DNA of 56,254 nt from Clostridia bacterium (lineage in GTDB: Bacteria > Bacillota > Clostridia > UBA1212 > UBA1255), in assembly GCA_017620915.1 (NCBI GenBank), contig JAFZSK010000006.1:1-56254 (forward strand), written 5' to 3'. Below are positions 1-7,322 of the stretch, in pieces; within the stretch, counting starts at the first letter, position 1, and each line of letters starts with the position of its first letter. The position numbers and the translations under genes are program-made. A model generated the notes under the pieces. That model was given only the letters and a program-made list of their open reading frames with translations. It ran no database searches and had not been told where the DNA came from.

Positions 1-1839
1 GTTGGCCGCGGACTTCCAGTTCGGCAGCTTCTCGCCCAGGAACGCGTGGAACACGGTGCCGGAAGTGTACAGCGTCTGCAGTTCGTCCTGAATGTCCAGC
101 GCGTCGAAGATATCGGACGTGAAGCTAACGGGCATGTGCGAGCTGGTGGTGTAGTACGGCGTGCCGCAGTCGCCGCCGGCGGTGATGATGTCGGGGTAGC
201 GGGCAACGTCGTGCTTGGCCAGTCTGTAGCTGGTGGATTCGGCCGGCGTGGCTTCCAGGTTGTACAGGTCGCCGTATTTTTCCTGATAGTCGGAGAGACG
301 GTTGCGCATGTGATTCAGCACGTCCTTCGTGAATTCCTGCGCCTCTTCGTGGGTGAGGTCAACGCGCAGCCACTTCGCGTTCAGGCACGCCTCGTTCATG
401 CCGACGAGACCGATGGTGGAGAAGTGGTTGTCGAAGGTGCCCAGATACCGCTTAGTGTACGGATACAGGCCCTCGTTAAGCAGCTTGGTGATGACGGTGC
501 GCTTGATCTTCAGCGAGCGGGCGGCAATGTCCATCATATGATCCAGACGGCGGTAAAACTCTTCTTCCGTCTTGGACAGGTACGCGATGCGCGGCATGTT
601 GATGGTGACAACACCGATCGAACCCGTGCTCTCGCCGCTGCCGAAGAAGCCGCCGGACTTTTTGCGCAGTTCGCGCAGGTCGAGGCGGAGGCGGCAGCAC
701 ATTGACCGCACGTCGCTGGGCTCCATGTCGCTGTTGATGTAGTTGGAGAAGTACGGCGTGCCGTATTTGGCGGTCATCTCGAACAGGAGCCGGTTGTTCT
801 CGGTGTCGGACCAGTCGAAGTCGCTGGTGATGGAGTAGGTGGGGATCGGATACTGGAAGCCGCGGCCGTTGGCGTCGCCTTCGATCATGATCTCGATGAA
901 CGCTTTGTTCACCATGTCCATCTCTTTCTTGCAGTCCTTGTACTTGTAGGGCATCTCCTTGCCGCCGACGATGCAGTTGAGTTCCGCCAGGTCGTTCGGC
1001 ACGGTCCAGTCCAGCGTGATGTTGGAGAAGGGCGCCTGCGTGCCCCAGCGGCTGGGCGTGTTGACGCCGAAAATGAAAGATTCGATGCACTTTTTGACTT
1101 CGTTGTAGGACAGATTGTCCGCCCGTACGAACGGCGCCAGATATGTGTCGAAAGAGGAGAACGCCTGCGCGCCCGCCCATTCGTTCTGCATGATGCCGAG
1201 GAAGTTGACCATCTGGTTGCAGAGGGTGGCGAGGTGGCTGGCGGGAGAGGACGTGATCTTGCCGGGGATGCCGCCGAGACCTTCCTGGATCAGCTGCTTG
1301 AGCGACCAGCCCGCGCAGTAGCCCGTGAGCATCGCCAGATCGTGCAGGTGCAGATCCGCGCTCTTGTGAGCATTGGCGATCTCGTCGTCGTAGATCTCGC
1401 TGAGCCAGTAGTTGGCGGTGATAGCGCCGGAATTGTGCAGGATAAGGCCGCCGACGGAGTAGGTGACGGTGGAGTTCTCCTTGACGCGCCAGTCGATGGA
1501 CTGGACGTAGTTGTCCACGAGCTCCTTGTAGTCAAGGATGGTGGATTTCATATTGCGCAGTTTTTCGCGCTGTTTGCGGTACAGAATGTACGCTTTCGCC
1601 ACGTCCGCGTAACCCGCCTGCACCAGCACGGCTTCCACGCTGTCCTGGATGTCTTCCACCGCGATGAGGCCGTCTTTGATCTTGGGCTCGTACTCGGCGG
1701 TCACTTTGAGGGCCAGCAGGTCAATGATGCTGGAGTTATACTGTCTGTCAACGGCGTCGAACGCGCGCGTGATGGCGTTGCTGATCTTGCTGAGGTTGAA
1801 TTCGGATACTTTTCCGTCTCTCTTTAGTACCTGATACAT
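1..1839 (-). CDS. nrdD: anaerobic ribonucleoside-triphosphate reductase NrdD (C-terminus beyond window)
   Basis: This class III reductase makes deoxyribonucleoside triphosphates under anoxia using a glycyl radical installed by NrdG. The visible 613 codons begin with an ATP-cone (MYQVLKRDGKVSEFNLSKI, about residues 1-95). The catalytic barrel follows, with HLHDLAMLTGYCAGW at about residues 164-178; Cys175 matches a conserved active-site cysteine. MCCRLRLDLRELRKKSGG and a GSGESTGSIG glycine-rich segment come later. The frame is open to base 1, so the C-terminal zinc cysteines and glycyl-radical loop lie outside; full-length relatives are about 700 residues. The ATG at 1839 follows GGGGAG. The gene has its own promoter and NrdR-type boxes upstream and lies downstream of nrdG. 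Family assignment is firm; radical-site integrity cannot be judged here. Confidence 0.95.
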   Translation of the reverse strand, partial: MYQVLKRDGKVSEFNLSKISNAITRAFDAVDRQYNSSIIDLLALKVTAEYEPKIKDGLIAVEDIQDSVEAVLVQAGYADVAKAYILYRKQREKLRNMKSTILDYKELVDNYVQSIDWRVKENSTVTYSVGGLILHNSGAITANYWLSEIYDDEIANAHKSADLHLHDLAMLTGYCAGWSLKQLIQEGLGGIPGKITSSPASHLATLCNQMVNFLGIMQNEWAGAQAFSSFDTYLAPFVRADNLSYNEVKKCIESFIFGVNTPSRWGTQAPFSNITLDWTVPNDLAELNCIVGGKEMPYKYKDCKKEMDMVNKAFIEIMIEGDANGRGFQYPIPTYSITSDFDWSDTENNRLLFEMTAKYGTPYFSNYINSDMEPSDVRSMCCRLRLDLRELRKKSGGFFGSGESTGSIGVVTINMPRIAYLSKTEEEFYRRLDHMMDIAARSLKIKRTVITKLLNEGLYPYTKRYLGTFDNHFSTIGLVGMNEACLNAKWLRVDLTHEEAQEFTKDVLNHMRNRLSDYQEKYGDLYNLEATPAESTSYRLAKHDVARYPDIITAGGDCGTPYYTTSSHMPVSFTSDIFDALDIQDELQTLYTSGTVFHAFLGEKLPNWKSAAN

Positions 1840-1949
1840 TGTGTCCACTCCCCGGATATCTGTATGTATTTCTCGCAGTAATGGCCGCTGTCCGACGCGC
1901 GCGTGTGCCGCGCCGGGACGGGTCAACTGTTTTAACCGCGTGTGGTTCG

Positions 1950-1979
1950 ATTATACATCGGGCAGTTTGGCGCTGTCAA
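1950..1979 (-). promoter_or_regulatory. sigma-A promoter of nrdD
   Basis: On the minus strand TTGACA (1974-1979) and TATAAT (1950-1955) are separated by 18 bases. Both hexamers match the consensus exactly. The predicted leader to the nrdD ATG is about 100 bases. Confidence 0.8.
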
Positions 1980-1988
1980 TAGCAAATA

Positions 1989-2033
1989 ACAAAATGTTGT
2001 AACTTTTTTTGCGGGCAACCACTATATATAGTG
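1989..2033 (-). promoter_or_regulatory. paired NrdR-type boxes upstream of nrdD
   Basis: CACTATATATAGTG at 2020-2033 is a perfect palindrome and matches the known NrdR box core (CwAtATaTwG). A weaker palindrome, ACAAAATGTTGT, lies at 1989-2000. Its centre is 32 bases from the first, about three helical turns, which is the spacing usual for NrdR box pairs. The boxes sit just upstream of the -35 hexamer of nrdD. NrdR itself is not encoded in this window. Repression of nrdD by NrdR is inferred. Confidence 0.75.
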
Positions 2034-2041
2034 CCTGAGAA

Positions 2042-2262
2042 GAATTAGACTTTTTCCTTTAACTCATTAGGGAATTGGGCTTTTTTCTTTAACTAATTAG
2101 GGAATGAGGGAATTGAGGAATCGCCGGCGGCGATGAATTCGTGCGTAATGCGGTCGCCGCTCCTCATCGCTCTTGAGTTCCGCGGCCGATCAGGCCGCAC
2201 CGCAAATCTCTAATTCCCTAATTCTACAAAGGATAAAAGTCTAATTCCCTAATTCTACAAAG
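2042..2262. mobile_element. MITE-like palindromic element, copy A
   Basis: The nrdG-nrdD intergenic space is filled by a long imperfect inverted repeat. The left side carries two copies of ATTAGGGAAT separated by TTTTTTCTTTAACTA, and the right side carries two copies of TAATTCCCTAATTC separated by TACAAAGGATAAAAGTC. The centre contains ATCGCCGGCGGCGATGAA and AATGCGGTCGCC. The centre (about 2122-2210) aligns with the reverse complement of 22320-22443 at roughly four positions in five. No reading frame resembling a transposase is present. A non-autonomous miniature element is the simplest reading. Confidence 0.65.
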
Positions 2263-2264
2263 GT

Positions 2265-2957
2265 TTATAGCCCTCTGATTTCCGCCTTCGGCAGATACGG
2301 CAATACGGCGGCGAGGCACTCCGCCATCTGTTCGGGCGTTTTGCCGCGCATAGAGGGGTCGATCAGATCGCCGGAGTCTTTGAAGTTCTGGAGAAAGTAG
2401 GGCTCGCTGCCCGCAAGCCACTCGCCGATGGCGGCGAGATCCTCGGGCGTATGCAGGCCGTCAACGACGGTCGTCCGGAACTCGAAGGGCGTGTTGCCGC
2501 TCATGAGCAGTGAGACGCTTTCGTTGATCCGGTCCATGCGGATGTTATTGACACCGGTGGTCAGCGCGTATTTTTGCGGGGAGTTTTTGATGTCCATTGC
2601 CACCAGATCCGCGAGCCCCTCGTCCAGCACCCGCCGGAGCACGTCGGGCCGCGTGCCGTTGGTGTCGAGTTTCACTCCGAAGCCCAGGTCGCGCACCCGC
2701 CGCATGAAATCGAGCAGATCCGGCTCCAGCGCCGGCTCGCCGCCCGTGATGGCAACGCCGTCCAGCAGCCCCTTGCGCTTTTTCAGGAACGCGAAAAACT
2801 CGTCTTCCTCCATGTACGCGTCGGGGTCAACATGCGTCACCAGCGCGGCGTTATGGCAAAACGGACAACGCAGATTGCACCCCGCGGTGAACACCGTGCA
2901 CGCGGTCTTCCCCGGGAAGTCCAGCAGCGTCAATTTCTGCAGTCCGTGTATCCTCAT
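2265..2957 (-). CDS. nrdG: anaerobic ribonucleotide reductase activating protein (radical SAM)
   Basis: This 230-residue enzyme would use S-adenosylmethionine and a [4Fe-4S] cluster to create the glycyl radical on NrdD. The radical-SAM cluster motif is CNLRCPFC near residue 28, followed by ITGGEPAL, which helps bind SAM, and by KLDTNGTRPDVL. The N-terminus MRIHGLQKLTLLDFPGKTAC is typical of the pyruvate-formate-lyase-activase-like branch found with clostridial NrdD. The ATG at 2957 follows AAAGGGG. It precedes nrdD on the same strand with a 425-base gap holding copy A of the MITE-like element and the nrdD promoter, so the two genes may be separately controlled. Confidence 0.93.
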   Translation of the reverse strand: MRIHGLQKLTLLDFPGKTACTVFTAGCNLRCPFCHNAALVTHVDPDAYMEEDEFFAFLKKRKGLLDGVAITGGEPALEPDLLDFMRRVRDLGFGVKLDTNGTRPDVLRRVLDEGLADLVAMDIKNSPQKYALTTGVNNIRMDRINESVSLLMSGNTPFEFRTTVVDGLHTPEDLAAIGEWLAGSEPYFLQNFKDSGDLIDPSMRGKTPEQMAECLAAVLPYLPKAEIRGL

Positions 2958-3004
2958 TCCGTTTCGCCCCTTTATATGTCTGAGCCATCCGCCCAGCGGA
3001 CAGT

Positions 3005-3035
3005 TTTGAACACGGGGTCAGTCCCCGCGTTCAAA
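3005..3035. repeat. REP-like palindrome, copy 1
   Basis: TTTGAACACGGGG, a five-base loop and CCCCGCGTTCAAA form a 13-base stem with one mismatch. It lies in the leader of nrdG just after the promoter. Related palindromes occur at 28022, 43440 and 44075. Confidence 0.65.
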
Positions 3036-3036
3036 G

Positions 3037-3065
3037 ATTGTACCACTGACAGCGCCGGATTTCAA
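3037..3065 (-). promoter_or_regulatory. promoter of nrdG
   Basis: On the minus strand TTGAAA (3060-3065) and TACAAT (3037-3042) are 17 bases apart. It is the only good promoter upstream of nrdG that I could find. Confidence 0.6.
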
Positions 3066-3187
3066 TCTGTCAGTTTCTTGATGTGAGGCGCTTTTCTGGT
3101 TTCCGTGAAAACCGATTATGGCAAAAACAGTCTTGTTTATTTCCGGAATCCATTAGTGGTATCTCGGTTTTCCATTTTTAAAAATCA

Positions 3188-3429
3188 GGATACCGCCTGA
3201 AACGCCGGAAGTATCCTCGTTTTGTGTTATTTAAAATTAGGGATACCGTTTAGAGCGCTGGCGGTATCCCTATTTTACAGTATCTGAAATTCAGGATACC
3301 GCTCGGAGCGTTTGCGGTATCCCTTTTTTTCGTGATTCGAAATCGGGATACTTTTTATGATGTTAGCAGTATCCCGAATTCAAATAATCCAAAATTAGGG
3401 ATACTGCTCATGGCGCCGGCAGTCTCCCT
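3188..3429. repeat. tandem array of five GGATACCGC hairpins
   Basis: Five palindromic units start near 3188, 3239, 3293, 3344 and 3396, a period of 52-54 bases. Each has an arm GGATACCGC (or variant), a short loop and a complementary arm GCGGTATCC. The spacers are AT-rich and contain recurring AAAATTAGG or GAAATTCAGG. The arms vary in a compensating way, for example GGATACT paired with AGTATCC. No gene is visible between 2958 and 3737, so the array occupies the central part of that gap. Its function is unknown. Confidence 0.8.
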
Positions 3430-3455
3430 GACGTTTTTTCGTTGTATTATCACGG

Positions 3456-3488
3456 AAACAAGAAAAGCGCCGTTTCTTCAGGCGCTGC
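3456..3488 (-). terminator. possible minus-strand terminator without an evident gene
   Basis: On the minus strand AGCGCC, a nine-base loop and GGCGCT are followed by TTTTCTTGTTT. The stem is only six base pairs. No protein-coding gene lies immediately upstream on that strand, so it could end a short RNA or be chance. Confidence 0.3.
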
Positions 3489-3622
3489 TTCCGGTTTCGC
3501 ACGTGGTCAGACCGTGCGGCCGAAGGTGCACGTTGTGCTATAAAACAGCAGAAAGAAGGAAAGATTGTCCAAATCAATAAAATTGATCCCGCCAAACGGT
3601 CTGTAACCTGTAAAAAAAGGTG

Positions 3623-3652
3623 TTTACAATTGCCGCTCCTATAATATATAAT
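3623..3652 (+). promoter_or_regulatory. promoter of the YegP-type gene
   Basis: TTTACA (3623-3628) and TATAAT (3647-3652) are separated by 18 bases, about 85 bases upstream of the chosen start. Confidence 0.65.
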
Positions 3653-3737
3653 ATAGACAACACGGGGCGGCGAAGCAGTGCTGACGCACTCAAGCGAAGG
3701 AAAAGACGCCCGAAAAAAGCGAAAGGAAGTTTTCAAT

Positions 3738-4115
3738 ATGGGAAAATTTGCGATCAGACCCACCACCAAGGGATTCAAATTCAATCTTAAAGCCAACAAC
3801 GGCGAGATCATTGCCACTTCACAGGTTTATGCGAGCCTTAAGACCTGCAAAGCCGGCTGCGAATCCGTAAGAAAGAACTCCATCAAAGCCAACCTCGAGG
3901 ATCAGACTGTTGCGGATTTCGTTCCCGTAAAGCATCCGAAATTTGAGGTCTATCTGGACAAGGCCGGCGAATACCGCTTCCGCCTTAAAGCCACCAACGG
4001 CCAGAACATCTGCGCTTCCGAAGGCTACAAGTCCAAAACTTCCTGCCTGAACGGCATCGAGTCCATCAAGAGAAACGCTCCCGACGCCGCTATCGTAGAA
4101 GAGAAAGCCGACTGA
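3738..4115 (+). CDS. YegP/DUF1508 family protein with two repeats
   Basis: The 125-residue protein consists of two copies of the DUF1508 fold. The first (FAIRPTTKGFKFNLKANNGE, about residues 3-55) and the second (FEVYLDKAGEYRFRLKATNG, about 62-115) both continue into a helix with KTC..G.ESV/IKRN. Relatives such as E. coli YegP are small tandem-repeat proteins of poorly known function, often abundant. I chose the ATG at 3738 because GAAAGGAAG lies eight bases before it; an upstream in-frame ATG at 3678 lacks such a site. With its own promoter and a strong terminator the gene is a single transcription unit. Confidence 0.85.
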   Translation: MGKFAIRPTTKGFKFNLKANNGEIIATSQVYASLKTCKAGCESVRKNSIKANLEDQTVADFVPVKHPKFEVYLDKAGEYRFRLKATNGQNICASEGYKSKTSCLNGIESIKRNAPDAAIVEEKAD

Positions 4116-4146
4116 GCAGATCACATCTGATCGACCGAGATCAAAG

Positions 4147-4177
4147 CAGCGCTCCGGAGAGGGGCGCTGTTTTTTGT
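4147..4177 (+). terminator. rho-independent terminator
   Basis: CAGCGCTCC, a GGAGA loop and GGGGCGCTG form a nine-base stem, followed by seven T residues. It ends the YegP-type gene. Confidence 0.85.
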
Positions 4178-4215
4178 TGTACACATTCGGAACGCTTTAT
4201 TTTTACGGCGCGGCG

Positions 4216-4224
4216 TGGTATAAT
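4216..4224 (+). promoter_or_regulatory. extended -10 promoter element for the glycosylation locus
   Basis: TGGTATAAT is a TGn-extended consensus -10. No convincing -35 hexamer is seen 17 bases upstream. It lies 40 bases before the TTG start of the bactofilin-like gene. Confidence 0.5.
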
Positions 4225-4263
4225 AATATAAGTATCATACCCACATCGGAAGGCGGCTGGAAA

Positions 4264-4983
4264 TTGGAGAGCTTTAACGGCATAGTCATCGAGGACGATC
4301 AGACGGTCGAGCAGCGCATTGACGTCAGGAATCTGCAGGTGTACGGCCGCGGCGTGTTCCGCGAGGACGTTGACGCCGATGAGATCGAAGTGTTCGGGAG
4401 CGCGCGCTTCCGGTCCTTCGTAAGCTGCGATCAGCTCAGCGTGCCCGGAGAGACGGTCATGCTGGACAGCCTGCTGGCGGAATCGGTGCGCGTTGACGGC
4501 GTACTGAACGTATCGGGCAAGTTCCGCACCGAAGTCGCGGTGGTGGAGGGCATGATGAACACGCAGGGGAAGCTGCACGCTACCCGGCTGGTGATTCGCA
4601 GCCGCGGCCGGCTGGAGGCGGCGGGCAACATAAAAGCCGAGCGCATCGTGATCGGCGGCGTCGCGTTTTCCGGCGCCACGTTCCGGGGGGACAATATCGA
4701 GATCACCTCCTGCGAGCAGTCCGAGATCGCCCGCATTGTCGCCTCCGACATCAAAGTAACGTACAAGCCCCGGGGCGATGTGCCGGGGATAAAAGAAGGG
4801 GAGTACCTGTTGTCCGCGTACAGCATCGAAGCGCAGACCGCCGAGCTCGAATATGTCGCGGCGGATTCGCTGGAGTGCGACAGCGCGGTCATCGGCCCCG
4901 GCTGCCGGATCGGCGAACTGACGTACAGAGACGGACTGGAACTGGATCCCGGCGCCGTCGTTGAAAGGTTGAATAAGATATGA
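4264..4983 (+). CDS. bactofilin-like polymer-forming protein
   Basis: The predicted 239 residues are made of short beta-rich repeats typical of the bactofilin/polymer-forming cytoskeletal family (VQRIDVRNLQVYGRGVFRED, then VFGSARFRS, VPGETVMLDSL and VRVDGVLNVSGKF). Such proteins form a right-handed beta-helix that polymerises beneath the membrane and often positions envelope enzymes. The TTG at 4264 follows GGAAGGCGG and the protein then starts MESFNGIVIEDD; the longer frame from 4174 overlaps the preceding terminator. It is the first gene of the locus, and its stop overlaps the next start as ATGA. Membership is judged from repeat character, so an unrelated beta-helix protein remains possible. 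Confidence 0.7.
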   Translation: MESFNGIVIEDDQTVEQRIDVRNLQVYGRGVFREDVDADEIEVFGSARFRSFVSCDQLSVPGETVMLDSLLAESVRVDGVLNVSGKFRTEVAVVEGMMNTQGKLHATRLVIRSRGRLEAAGNIKAERIVIGGVAFSGATFRGDNIEITSCEQSEIARIVASDIKVTYKPRGDVPGIKEGEYLLSAYSIEAQTAELEYVAADSLECDSAVIGPGCRIGELTYRDGLELDPGAVVERLNKI

Positions 4984-7322
4984 GTGCATCGAAAAACCGT
5001 CCTCAGGCCAAAACTGCGCGGACGGTTCAGATCAAAGAGGTGTTCAGGAAGCACCGGACCGCGGTGATATTGATCGCGGCGGGTTTGGTGCTGGCACTGG
5101 CGCTGGGCATTTTCCTGACAGCCCGAAGCGGACGCAAGGCAACGCATAAACTGCTCGTGGACTGGGATTTTTCGGGAGGCTACGGCGATTTTTATACCAG
5201 TGCGTATTATGACGGGCGGACGGATTTCGAGATCGTCCCCGAAGGTCCGGACGGCAGCAACTGCGCGAAGATCACCAGCGAACAGGTCAACGACGCCCGC
5301 TTCCTGGTCGATATCACCGTACTGCCCGAAACGTACTATAAAGTCACCGCCAAAGTGAAGACGCAGGGCGTCATCTCGCCCAACAAGCAGGCAGGTGCCA
5401 ACATCTCTTCGCAGTATTCGTACGAGTACGGCGGCGGTTTCACCGGGGACAACGACTGGACCGAGGTCACCGTTTACGGCCGCACTTCCAAGAACCAGAA
5501 GATCGCCAACATCTGCTTCCGCCTGGGCTTCTACAGCTGCGACACTTCCGGCACCGCCTGGTTTGACGACATAAAGATCGAGCAGCTTTCCAAACTGCCC
5601 GCCGGCGCGAGCGCGATCTCCTTCGAGCGTTCCATGATAGAGAACTCCGGCTCCAAGACCTCAAACGCCACAGCTTCCCAGAAGGATATAATGGCCAAAT
5701 ATTACGACGCCATGAAGGTGGGCCTCATCATAGTGATCGTGGCGTTCGCCGGCTTCTCGCTGATGTACCGCTACGGCGTGAAGCGCGACCGGGAGCGGCT
5801 GGCCGGCATTGACAACACCGTCACGGTGCTGGTGCCGGTGGAGCGCGAGGAGGAACCGCCGGAGGCGGACGAGCTCGAACGCGATAATCCTCTGCTGGCG
5901 GACGGAGAAGCGGACAACGCCGCCGCGCCGGACGAAAAGCCCGAACGCGAATTCAAACCGTTCTTCCGTACCGAGATCGTGGGGTACAAGGGCGTCAATA
6001 CTATTGCCGCCGTTATTATCGTACTGGTCGTGGGCCTGCTGGTCCGGCTGATCGTGTCCGTCGCGGCGCCGCAGTGCAGCATTGACGTCAATCTGTTCAA
6101 AAGCTGGGGCAAACACATCGTTGACGACGGCATCCCCAATTTCTACAGCAAAGCCACCCAGTACAACCTGGACTACCCGCCGCTGTACATGTACTTCCTG
6201 TGGTTCAACGCGCTCATCGCAAAGCTGTTCCGCATCACCGATACCGCGGCGTTCACGATGCTGGTGAAACTGCCTTCGATACTGGCGGACATTGCCCTCG
6301 GCTGGTTCATATACGTGTTCACGCGCAAAAAACTCAGCAAAAACTGGACGATCTTCGCTGTGGCGCTCTGGGTGCTGAATCCGATATCCATACTGGATTC
6401 CGCCGCCTGGGGCCAGGTGGATTCGATCCTCGCGCTGCTGTGCGTGCTGATGGTGTACTTCATCGTAAAGGACAAATACGAGCTGGCCGCGCTGATGCTG
6501 GGGCTGGCAATAATACTCAAGCCGCAGGGCTTCTTCATGCTGCCCATAATCGGATACGCGCTGGTGCGCAAATTCTTCAAAAACAAGTCGGTAAAGAATC
6601 TGCTGCTGACGCTCAGGTGCATACTGATCGTGCCGGCAACGATGGTGCTGGTGGCGCTGCCGTTCGGCTTCAAACAGGAGCCCGACTTCTTCTCCTGGAT
6701 GTTCAACCTGTACGTGGGCACGGCGCAGGGCTACAAAGGCGCCACGGTCAATTCATACAACTTCTACTACGTGATCCGCCAGAACTGGACGGACGATTCC
6801 AAGCTCTTCTTCGGAAAACTGTCCTACTTCTGGTTCGGCATGATCGCCATCGTGGTATCGTGCCTGATCGCCTGGGCGATATATCAGTTCACGAAGAAAG
6901 AGGAACCGGGGATGCCGTTCCTGATCGCCGCCTCTATGGTGTATATGGTCACGATGTTCGGCCCCCGCATGCATGAGCGCTACTTTTTCCCGTGCGCCGC
7001 ACTGCTGCTGGCCGCGGTCATTTTCTCGAACAACAAGATCATGCTCTGGCTGTACGGACTGCTCACCGGGGTCAATTTCCTATCCGTGCTCTCCGTCATG
7101 ATGGGGCTGGAGATCGGCGGCGAACTGAACCGCGCCGGGGCGTCAACGGATATTTACGGTCAATTCTACTGGGCGGCCCAGGAGCCGCACCGCCGGGTGA
7201 TCGCGGTCATCAATCTGATCTGCTGTCTGGTGCTGCTGGTGTTCACGGTACTGTACGCGTTCGGCTGGCTCAAAGCTGACAGCAAAAAGCTCAGGATCTG
7301 GAAAACGGAGGACGAAATATGA
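4980..7322 (+). CDS. GT-C family membrane glycosyltransferase with N-terminal CBM-like domain
   Basis: The 780-residue protein has a first membrane helix near residues 28-48. An extracytoplasmic beta-sandwich follows (about 55-205) that begins LLVDWDFSGGYGDFYTS and ends WFDDIKIEQL, like carbohydrate-binding modules of the CBM4/9 type. A second helix and an acidic cytoplasmic linker come next, then a multi-helix GT-C core (about 335-770). Core motifs include YPPLYMYFLWFNALIAK and AAWGQVDSILAL, which resemble mannosyl- or glucosyltransferases using polyprenyl-phosphate sugars. A catalytic acid is plausibly the Asp in CSIDVNLFKSW. Start and stop overlap both neighbours by four bases, so the genes are translationally coupled. 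Substrate is not shown by the sequence. Confidence 0.8.
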   Translation: MSASKNRPQAKTARTVQIKEVFRKHRTAVILIAAGLVLALALGIFLTARSGRKATHKLLVDWDFSGGYGDFYTSAYYDGRTDFEIVPEGPDGSNCAKITSEQVNDARFLVDITVLPETYYKVTAKVKTQGVISPNKQAGANISSQYSYEYGGGFTGDNDWTEVTVYGRTSKNQKIANICFRLGFYSCDTSGTAWFDDIKIEQLSKLPAGASAISFERSMIENSGSKTSNATASQKDIMAKYYDAMKVGLIIVIVAFAGFSLMYRYGVKRDRERLAGIDNTVTVLVPVEREEEPPEADELERDNPLLADGEADNAAAPDEKPEREFKPFFRTEIVGYKGVNTIAAVIIVLVVGLLVRLIVSVAAPQCSIDVNLFKSWGKHIVDDGIPNFYSKATQYNLDYPPLYMYFLWFNALIAKLFRITDTAAFTMLVKLPSILADIALGWFIYVFTRKKLSKNWTIFAVALWVLNPISILDSAAWGQVDSILALLCVLMVYFIVKDKYELAALMLGLAIILKPQGFFMLPIIGYALVRKFFKNKSVKNLLLTLRCILIVPATMVLVALPFGFKQEPDFFSWMFNLYVGTAQGYKGATVNSYNFYYVIRQNWTDDSKLFFGKLSYFWFGMIAIVVSCLIAWAIYQFTKKEEPGMPFLIAASMVYMVTMFGPRMHERYFFPCAALLLAAVIFSNNKIMLWLYGLLTGVNFLSVLSVMMGLEIGGELNRAGASTDIYGQFYWAAQEPHRRVIAVINLICCLVLLVFTVLYAFGWLKADSKKLRIWKTEDEI

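Noticed and set aside
3188-3429. CRISPR array
   Set aside because: The repeated parts are palindromic arms that vary between units, the spacers are similar to each other, and no cas genes are present.
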